Source: Nocardioides baculatus (GTDB taxonomy: Bacteria; Actinomycetota; Actinomycetes; Propionibacteriales; Nocardioidaceae). Taken from it: a stretch of DNA of 64,000 bases. Position numbers and translations under genes: made by a program. Below the pieces are notes generated by a model, which ran no database searches, had not been told where the DNA came from, and worked only from the letters and a program-made list of their open reading frames with translations. This document shows positions 58,602-64,000 of this stretch, one piece after another. The stretch covers positions 248,001 through 312,000 of the forward strand of contig NZ_JAERSG010000005.1 of the NCBI RefSeq assembly GCF_016735675.1. Reading direction: 5' to 3'. The stretch's first letter is position 1; every line of letters begins with the position of its first letter.

Positions 58602-58634
58602 GAGCAATGTAGAGTAAGTCACTCGACATTGTTC
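58602..58634. promoter_or_regulatory. Inverted-repeat operator candidate upstream of cysteine dioxygenase
   Basis: GAGCAATGTAGAGT (58602-58615) and ACTCGACATTGTTC (58621-58634) form a 14-bp dyad with 12 matches and a 5-bp spacer. It is AT-rich against its surroundings and lies just upstream of the ribosome site AAAGGA and ATG 58647, so it may overlap the promoter or transcript start. Confidence 0.6.
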
Positions 58635-58646
58635 AAAGGAGCGAGC

Positions 58647-59162
58647 ATGACCGCCATCTTCCCCACCTCCAGCCCCTCGATCAGCCTTTCATCCAGCCCC
58701 TCGTCCAGCCCGGTCCGCCGCCGCCCGACCTCCGGGACCGCCCGCGCGGCACTCGCCCAGTACCTCGCCACGCACGACCCGCTCAGCGCCGTGGACCTCT
58801 CCGTCCCCGAGCGCACGTGGGTGCGGGTCGCGCACGGCGAGGACGCCGACATCTGGCTGATCACCTGGCCGGCCGGGTCGAGCACCGGCTGGCACGACCA
58901 CGGCTCGGCCAGCGGCGCGTTCGTCGTGCTGGAGGGGCAGCTCACGGAGTACGTCTGGACCGGCGTGGCCACCGCCACGACGCTGCAGTCGCCCGGCGTC
59001 CGCGAGTTCGACGGCAGCCACATCCACGACGTGATCAACCACGGCGTCCGTACGGCGGTGTCGCTGCACGCCTACGCCCCCTCGCTCGCCGCGATGACGC
59101 GGTACGAGCTGGTGCGCGGCCGGCTCCAGGTGACCGGCGTTGAGCAGCGGGAGACCTGGTGA
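58647..59162 (+). CDS. Cysteine dioxygenase family cupin protein
   Basis: 171 residues from ATG 58647. A Ser-rich start leads to a cupin: ADIWLITWPAGSSTGWHDHG (iron-binding His pair, about residues 71-90), SGAFVVLEGQLTEYVW, and SHIHDVINHG with the third ligand. Pattern matches the cysteine dioxygenase (CDO_I) family, which oxidises cysteine to cysteinesulfinate with O2. The following rhodanese overlaps it (GTGA). The pair would handle excess cysteine and sulfane sulfur. A dyad operator lies upstream. Confidence 0.88.
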   Translation: MTAIFPTSSPSISLSSSPSSSPVRRRPTSGTARAALAQYLATHDPLSAVDLSVPERTWVRVAHGEDADIWLITWPAGSSTGWHDHGSASGAFVVLEGQLTEYVWTGVATATTLQSPGVREFDGSHIHDVINHGVRTAVSLHAYAPSLAAMTRYELVRGRLQVTGVEQRETW

Positions 59163-59581
59163 CCGCCGTCGCGAGCCCGCCGCACCACGACGGGGTCGAC
59201 GCCCTCCTGGCCGACGCGCGCTCGCGCCTGGACCGGATCGACGTCGAGGCGGCCTACCGCGAGACGCTCGACGGCGCCCTCCTCGTCGACATCCGGCCCG
59301 CCGCGCAGCGTGCTGCGGAGGGCGAGGTGAGCCCGGCGCTGCGGCCGCTGGTCGTCGAGCGCAACGTGCTCGAGTGGCGCTTCGACCCGCGGTCCGAGGC
59401 GTGCCTGCCGGAGGCGTCGTACGACGCCCGGATCGTGGTGCTGTGCCAGGAGGGCTACACCTCCAGCCTCGCCGCGGACGCGCTGCGCAGCCTCGGGCTC
59501 GACGCGACCGACGTCGTCGGCGGGTTCAAGGCGTGGCGCGAGGCGTACCTGCCGACGGCGTGCCCGGGCCGCGCCTCCTGA
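59159..59581 (+). CDS. Rhodanese-like sulfurtransferase
   Basis: 140 residues from GTG 59159, overlapping the cysteine dioxygenase stop (GTGA). Rhodanese fold with DGALLVDIRPAAQRAAEGEV, NVLEWRFDPRSEAC and the active-site loop VVLCQEGYTSSLAADALRSLG, where the Cys (about residue 102) would carry a persulfide. This single-domain, actinobacterial form commonly follows cysteine dioxygenase. It likely transfers sulfane sulfur or detoxifies sulfide products. Confidence 0.9.
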   Translation: MTAVASPPHHDGVDALLADARSRLDRIDVEAAYRETLDGALLVDIRPAAQRAAEGEVSPALRPLVVERNVLEWRFDPRSEACLPEASYDARIVVLCQEGYTSSLAADALRSLGLDATDVVGGFKAWREAYLPTACPGRAS

Positions 59582-59618
59582 CGCGGAACGAGAGCTGCCG
59601 CAGTAACGTCGGACCACC

Positions 59619-60461
59619 ATGACGTACTCACGCCTGGCCCCAGCCCTCGCCCTCGTCCTGTCCGTCACCGCCCTCGCCGCCTGCGGCAACGAGGGCGACA
59701 CGAACGCCGTCGACCCCGCGGCCTCCGGTGAGCCGTCGTCGACGGCTGCGCCGACCCCCGTCCCCGAAGGGCAGGTCCGCACCCGCGGGCTGGTCACCGT
59801 CCTCGACGCCGGCGAGGGCCCCGAGCTCTGCCTCGGCGCGATCGCCGAGTCCTACCCGCCCCAGTGCGGCGGCCCCGCGCTCGTGGACTTCGAGTTCGGC
59901 GACGTCGGCGCGGAGAAGGCCTCGGGCGTGACATGGGGGCAGTACAACGTGACCGGCACCTACGACGGCACGACCTTCACGGTCACCGACAGCATCCCCG
60001 CCGCGCTGTACGACGCGATGGCCGAGCCGGAGACGGGCGGGCTCGAGCCGGCCTGCGACGACGCGACCACGACCGATGCCGACATGGCGAGCCCCGAGGA
60101 CATGGACGCCACCCTGGCCGCGGCCGCCGCGCTGCCGTCGTACGCCACCGCGTGGCTGAGCAACGGCACGATCAGCGTCGCCGTCACCGAGGACCCCGAG
60201 GGTGCCGAGGCCGAGCTCCGCAAGACGTGGGGCGGGCTGCTGTGCGTGACCACCGTCGAGAAGACGGACGCGGACCTCAACGAGGTCAACCAGGAGCTCC
60301 AGGCGGCGCTCGGCGAGCAGCTGCTCACCAGCGGCTCGACCTCGCCCGACTCGCTCGACGCGACGGTGGTCTTCGACGACGGGTCGATCCAGGACTGGGC
60401 CGACACGACGTACGGCGACGGGCTGGTGCGGATCAGCTCCGCACTCGAGCCCGTCTCCTGA
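59619..60461 (+). CDS. Hypothetical lipoprotein
   Basis: 280 residues. Lipobox LAAC (VTALAAC-GNE), Ser/Thr/Pro/Ala linker, then a soluble domain with cysteines in ELCLGAIAESYPPQCGG and EPACDDATT, likely disulfides, and later LLCVTTVEKTD. The middle (VTWGQYNVTGTYDGTTFTV) is beta-rich. I do not recognise the family; a secreted or cell-wall role is likely. Convergent with msrB, one base apart. Confidence 0.75.
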   Translation: MTYSRLAPALALVLSVTALAACGNEGDTNAVDPAASGEPSSTAAPTPVPEGQVRTRGLVTVLDAGEGPELCLGAIAESYPPQCGGPALVDFEFGDVGAEKASGVTWGQYNVTGTYDGTTFTVTDSIPAALYDAMAEPETGGLEPACDDATTTDADMASPEDMDATLAAAAALPSYATAWLSNGTISVAVTEDPEGAEAELRKTWGGLLCVTTVEKTDADLNEVNQELQAALGEQLLTSGSTSPDSLDATVVFDDGSIQDWADTTYGDGLVRISSALEPVS

Positions 60462-60462
60462 G

Positions 60463-60861
60463 CTACTTCTTCTCGTTGAGCGTGATGCTGATGGAGTTGA
60501 TGCAGTAGCGGTCGCCGGTGGGCGTGCCGAAGCCGTCGGGGAAGACGTGGCCGAGGTGGGAGCCGCACTTCGCGCAGCGCACCTCGACCCTCTTCATGCC
60601 GTGGGTGTTGTCCTCGATGTACTCCACGGTGTCGGTCATCGGCTGGTAGAAGCTCGGCCAGCCGCAGCCGGAGTGGAACTTCGTGTCGCTGGTGAACAGC
60701 TCCGAGCCGCACGCCTTGCAGGAGTAGGTGCCCTCGGTCTCGGTGTCGGTGTACTCACCGGTGAACGCGCGCTCGGTGCCCGCCTGCCGCAGGACGGCGT
60801 ACTCCTCCGCGCTGAGCTCTTCACGCCACTGCTCGTCGGTCTTCTGCACGTCGTAGGCCAT
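60463..60861 (-). CDS. msrB: Peptide-methionine (R)-S-oxide reductase
   Basis: 132 residues. MsrB signature: zinc-binding CKACGSELF and CAKCGSHLGHVF pairs, FHSGCGWPSF, and the catalytic Cys in GDRYCINSISITL near the C-terminus. It reduces methionine-R-sulfoxide in proteins using thioredoxin, repairing oxidative damage. Complete length. Stand-alone gene with a family C repeat upstream. Confidence 0.95.
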   Translation of the reverse strand: MAYDVQKTDEQWREELSAEEYAVLRQAGTERAFTGEYTDTETEGTYSCKACGSELFTSDTKFHSGCGWPSFYQPMTDTVEYIEDNTHGMKRVEVRCAKCGSHLGHVFPDGFGTPTGDRYCINSISITLNEKK

Positions 60862-60894
60862 GGCTCCAGTTTACGGACGCGGGCCAGCGTGCGG

Positions 60895-60962
60895 CCCGGA
60901 GGAGCCTGGTTTCGACGCGCCTGACGCGACTTCGCAAGCTCAGTCGCGGGCTTGCTCAACCT
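60895..60962. repeat. Family C repeat-like element
   Basis: Contains GGTTTCGACGCGCCTGACGC and a later TCGCGGGCTTGCTCAACC, resembling the elements at 50542 and 62105. The part CTTCGCAAGCTCAGTCGCGG is imperfectly mirrored. It lies between msrB and the LigD-type polymerase gene. Confidence 0.4.
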
Positions 60963-61011
60963 CCCGACCCACGCCGTGTCCGACTGCGTCGGCCCCGGCT
61001 AGGGTCGGGAC

Positions 61012-62094
61012 ATGGCAGCTGCGAAGCCGGTGATGGTCCGGGCCGGCGAGCGAGAGGTCCGCGTCTCCTCGCCCGACCGCGTCATCTACGAGGCCACGGA
61101 GACGACCGGCGAGGTCACCAAGCTGATGGTCGCGGAGTACTTCGCGAGCGTCGAGGACGGCCTGATGCGCGCCCTGCGGGACCGCCCGACGGCGCTGGAG
61201 CGGTGGACGTCCGGCGTGCGCCCGGGGATGAAGCTCGCCACCGGGCCGCAGGACCGCAACGCCGACGCGTTCTACCAGAAGCGTGTCCCCAAGGGGGCTC
61301 CGGACTACCTCGAGACCGCCACCATCACGTTCCCGTCCGGCCGCACGGCCGACGAGATCTGCCCGACCGAGATCGCCGTGCCGGTCTGGTGCGCCCACAT
61401 GGGCACGCTGACGTTCCACCCGTGGCCGGTCCGGCGCGCGGACGTCGACCATCCCGACGAGCTGCGGATCGACCTCGACCCGCAGCCGGGCACGGGCTTC
61501 GCCGACGCCGTACGGGTCGCGGGCGTGGCGCGCGAGCTGCTGGCGGACCTCGGGATGACGGGCTTCGCCAAGACGTCGGGCAACCGGGGCATCCACGTCT
61601 ACGTGCGGATCGAGCCGCAGTGGGACTTCGCGGCCGTACGGCACGCGGCGATCGCCTTCGGGCGCGAGCTCGAGAAGCGCGACGACGGCGTGACCACGGC
61701 GTGGTGGAAGGAGGAGCGGGGGACGAGGATCTTCGTCGACTTCAACCAGAACACCCGCGACCGCACGATCGCGTCGGCGTACTCCCTGCGCCCGATCGCC
61801 GGGGCGCCCGTCTCGACGCCGCTGTCGTGGGACGAGCTGGCGACGCTCGACTCGCCCACGGGGCTGAACCTGTTCACGGTCCCCGAGCGGCTCGCCTCCG
61901 ACGGCGACCCCTGGGCGACGATCGACGACGTCCACCACTCGCTCCAGCCGCTCCTCGACCTCTGGGACGAGCACCCCGTCGAGCTCAACTTCCCGCCCGA
62001 CCACCCGAAGATGCCCGGTGAGCCCCCGCGGGTCCAGCCGTCGAAGAAGGTCGAGTCCCACTGGGACGAGGACGGCAACAGGATCGAGGGCTGA
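61012..62094 (+). CDS. Stand-alone LigD-type polymerase domain (NHEJ)
   Basis: 360 residues. The eukaryotic/archaeal primase-like PolDom of LigD: SSPDRVIYEATETTGEVTK, KRVPKGAPDYLETATI, HPWPVRRADVDHPDELRIDLDP (metal-binding Asp pair), KTSGNRGIHVYVRI and VDFNQNTRDRTIASAYSLRP. In LigD the domain fills in and primes DNA ends for Ku-dependent joining. Here the ligase and nuclease domains are absent from the gene, a common actinobacterial split form. No ku gene lies in the window. Confidence 0.93.
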   Translation: MAAAKPVMVRAGEREVRVSSPDRVIYEATETTGEVTKLMVAEYFASVEDGLMRALRDRPTALERWTSGVRPGMKLATGPQDRNADAFYQKRVPKGAPDYLETATITFPSGRTADEICPTEIAVPVWCAHMGTLTFHPWPVRRADVDHPDELRIDLDPQPGTGFADAVRVAGVARELLADLGMTGFAKTSGNRGIHVYVRIEPQWDFAAVRHAAIAFGRELEKRDDGVTTAWWKEERGTRIFVDFNQNTRDRTIASAYSLRPIAGAPVSTPLSWDELATLDSPTGLNLFTVPERLASDGDPWATIDDVHHSLQPLLDLWDEHPVELNFPPDHPKMPGEPPRVQPSKKVESHWDEDGNRIEG

Positions 62095-62104
62095 GCCTGA
62101 CCAC

Positions 62105-62202
62105 CGGTGGTCGAGGAAGGCGTCCTGGCGCCTGTCACGAGACCGCACGTGTCAGGCGGCCCTGGTCTCGTGACGGTCGCTGCGCGACCTCCTCGACCGG
62201 CG
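62105..62202. repeat. Family C nested hairpin
   Basis: Outer arms GGTCGAGGA (62109-62117) / TCCTCGACC (62190-62198); inner arms GTCACGAGACC (62134-62144) / GGTCTCGTGAC (62164-62174), both perfect. It sits between the convergent LigD-type and Stealth-type genes, 10 bp after one stop and at the other. Elements of this kind are frequent in Nocardioides-like genomes as I recall. Confidence 0.7.
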
Positions 62203-62203
62203 G

Positions 62204-64000
62204 CTAGCCGAGCTCCCAGGGGGCCGGGATCGGGAAGTACTGCTCGAGGAACTCGTGGAGCAGGCCGTCGGCCCGCTCGTCGTCGAACGCCGAGAGCATG
62301 TTGTCGGCGACGCAGAAGAAGTCGCGGTCGCGCTTGAGCATCTGCTTGAGCTGGGCGGGCAGCTGCTGGTGGCCGAGGTCGACGTAGCCGTGGTGGGCGC
62401 TCGCGCGGAAGGCTTGGCCGGTGATCAGGCCGTAGTTCTGGGCGAAGGACGACAGCAGCGAGAGGTCGGTCGCGGAACGGAACGGCGCCTGGGTCGTCGC
62501 GTCCACCTCGGACGGGAAGCGGGCCGCGATCTCCTCGAGGGTCGTACGCCGTTGCGGGTGCGGGCTGTGCATCATCGTCTGCGTCAGAGCGACACCGAAC
62601 GCGTCGGTGAGCACGCGACGGTTGTTGAGCCCGGCAGTCAGGTAGGGGCGGTCGTCCGTGCCGGGGAGGCCGACGGCGCGGTGGTCGGCGACGAACGCGG
62701 CGTAGTGCCCGCCGGGGGTGAAGAAGTGCTCGGGCCGTCTCGGCCGGCCGAGGAACACGTCGTCGTTGACGTAGACGAAGTGGTCGGCCAGGTCGGGGAC
62801 GGCGTGCAGTCGCGTCTCGATGGCGTGCGAGCTGAAGGTGGGCAGCGCCGATGCGGGGAGGATGTCGCGGTGGTCGACGACCCGGATCCGGTCGTGCGAG
62901 GTGTCCAGCCAGGTCGGCACCTGGCCGGCGGTGACGAGGTGGATCCGGCGCACCCATGGCGCGAAGAGGTGGAGGCTGCGCATGGAGTAGCGCAGCTCGT
63001 CGCGGGACTTGTAGCGCTGCGCGCCGCCCGCGCGCTCGCTCGGGGTGCCGCCGGTCTCGACGATCCGGCGGTCGCGCGCGTCGAGCCATTCCTCGTCGTC
63101 GCCGTCGACCCAGGTGTAGACGACGTCGACGTCGAAGCGGACGTCGTCGACCGTCGGCAGCGCCATCAGCTCCAGGGTGGGCACGTCGATGCCCTCGACC
63201 GGGATCGTGGTGCGCGGGGTGCCGGCCGGGACGCGGTCGCCGTAGCGGTTGAGGCCGGGCGCGAACAGGTCGCCCTCGGGCGACTCCTCCCAGAACTGCA
63301 CGCCGACCTCGACGCCCTCGCCGAGCACGCCGTCGTGCCCACCGCGCATCGGCCACGGCTCCAGGAAGAGGGAGGCGGTGCGGGTGCGGGAGAGCTCGTC
63401 GGTCATCGCCGCGACGGTCCCGCGGCGCTCGTGCCAGCCTCGCTCGGCGGGATCGCGGACCGACAGCCAGTCCGGCACGCCGGCGGCCGCGAGCGCGGAC
63501 AGGAAGTCGCCGCGGCGCGACGACGGCACGACGACCACCGGGTGCGGGTCGAGGCCGCGCGCGGGCATCACGAACCAGCCGTCCCCGGCTGCCGCAGCGG
63601 CGGAGGTGAGCACCCGCAGGGCCGTCGTACGCGCCTCGGCGGGGGTGATGCCCGCTGCCGAGCTCGTCTCGGGGAGGTCGCCCAGCGGACCGGGACGCAG
63701 GCCGTGCAGCACCCGGCGGGGAGCGAGGGGGTCGGCACGACGCTCGACGGCCGTGCGGAACACGCCGACCCACTGGCGGCCCAGCGCCTGGCCGTCCCAG
63801 CGCTCCGACCGGGCGAGCGCGGCGGCACCGAGGCGCGTCCGCAGGTCGTCGTCGGTCGCGATGCGCAGCATCGCGGCGGCCATCGCGGCCTTGGACGCCG
63901 GCGGCACGAGCAGCCCGTCGACGTCGTGGGTGATCATCTCGCGCGGTCCCGACGGGCAGTCGTACGACACCGGCGGCACGCCCGCCGACATCGCCTCCTG
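62204..64000 (-). CDS. Stealth-family phosphotransferase with glycosyltransferase domain (runs off right edge)
   Basis: The visible 598 codons end at 62204. At the right edge the frame is open (QEAMSAGVPPVSYDCPSGPR), so the true start lies beyond 64000. The visible beginning is the C-terminal part of a GT4-type glycosyltransferase (DVDGLLVPPASKAAMAAAML). Then comes the Stealth protein: CR1 VYTWVDGDDEEWLDARDR, CR2 ELRYSMRSLHLFAPWVR and DHFVYVNDDVFLGRPRRPEH, CR3 MMHSPHPQRRTTLEEI, and CR4 near FFCVADNMLSAFDDERADG. Stealth proteins transfer sugar-1-phosphate residues to make capsule or cell-wall polymers. The GT4-Stealth fusion suggests both steps in one protein. Confidence 0.88.
   Translation of the reverse strand, partial: QEAMSAGVPPVSYDCPSGPREMITHDVDGLLVPPASKAAMAAAMLRIATDDDLRTRLGAAALARSERWDGQALGRQWVGVFRTAVERRADPLAPRRVLHGLRPGPLGDLPETSSAAGITPAEARTTALRVLTSAAAAAGDGWFVMPARGLDPHPVVVVPSSRRGDFLSALAAAGVPDWLSVRDPAERGWHERRGTVAAMTDELSRTRTASLFLEPWPMRGGHDGVLGEGVEVGVQFWEESPEGDLFAPGLNRYGDRVPAGTPRTTIPVEGIDVPTLELMALPTVDDVRFDVDVVYTWVDGDDEEWLDARDRRIVETGGTPSERAGGAQRYKSRDELRYSMRSLHLFAPWVRRIHLVTAGQVPTWLDTSHDRIRVVDHRDILPASALPTFSSHAIETRLHAVPDLADHFVYVNDDVFLGRPRRPEHFFTPGGHYAAFVADHRAVGLPGTDDRPYLTAGLNNRRVLTDAFGVALTQTMMHSPHPQRRTTLEEIAARFPSEVDATTQAPFRSATDLSLLSSFAQNYGLITGQAFRASAHHGYVDLGHQQLPAQLKQMLKRDRDFFCVADNMLSAFDDERADGLLHEFLEQYFPIPAPWELG

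Overview
The window is chromosomal DNA of a high-GC actinobacterium, most likely Nocardioides or another member of the Nocardioidaceae. The evidence is very high GC with strong third-position bias, many GTG starts, a Cvn-type conservon, the rnd / DUF3000 / hemE block, and the coproporphyrin-type heme genes cgoX and chdC. No rRNA, tRNA, insertion sequence, prophage or CRISPR array was seen.

Layout. 1-5 kb is an accessory patch: a partial secreted metalloprotease, a WXG-type polymorphic toxin with its immunity gene, a divergent frameshifted gene, a MOSC protein and a pair of WxG (Esx-like) proteins. 5-13 kb holds gluconate uptake (gntP-gntK), TspO, a thioredoxin reductase-like/methyltransferase fusion facing an XRE-cupin regulator, a HVA1/TUDOR protein, an acyl-ACP desaturase and a secreted endonuclease I. 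13.2-18.8 kb is a complete conservon (sensor kinase, roadblock protein, DUF742, GTPase) followed directly by an amino-acid-type binding lipoprotein. 19-29.6 kb holds a Ca2+/H+ antiporter, a RelA/SpoT-like synthetase, lipoproteins, a phosphodiester glycosidase, an orphan beta-class adenine methyltransferase, a WS/DGAT acyltransferase, a GCS2-type ligase, a ThrE-type exporter and a DUF402 protein.

29.8-44.6 kb is regulatory and RNA-related: an OmpR-type two-component pair, an ECF sigma factor with its DGPF protein, a SigE-family sigma factor with a membrane partner, HrpA helicase, a possible structured RNA, a PemK-like toxin, a sugar-type binding lipoprotein, RNase D and DUF3000. 44.6-58.5 kb holds heme genes hemE, cgoX and chdC, separated by an 8-kb sulfur-scavenging cluster (LysR regulator, two SfnB/DszC-type oxidoreductases, SfnG, SsuD-like monooxygenase, two flavin reductases, MHS transporter). 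That cluster looks able to strip sulfite from sulfones and sulfonates, with the reductases feeding FMNH2 to the monooxygenases. 58.6-64 kb holds cysteine dioxygenase with a rhodanese, MsrB, a stand-alone LigD-type polymerase domain and a Stealth-family glycosyl/phosphotransferase running off the right edge.

The least explained signals are in the gaps. There are three dispersed hairpin-repeat families; one occurs at two loci 35 kb apart, both at convergent gene ends. There are large nested palindromes at 11.7 and 24.9 kb, a 42-bp inverted-repeat insertion in frame inside hrpA, and a compact multi-branched RNA-like element at 40.5 kb. Boundaries and starts were read by eye from sequence and translations; family assignments rest on recognised motifs, not searches.
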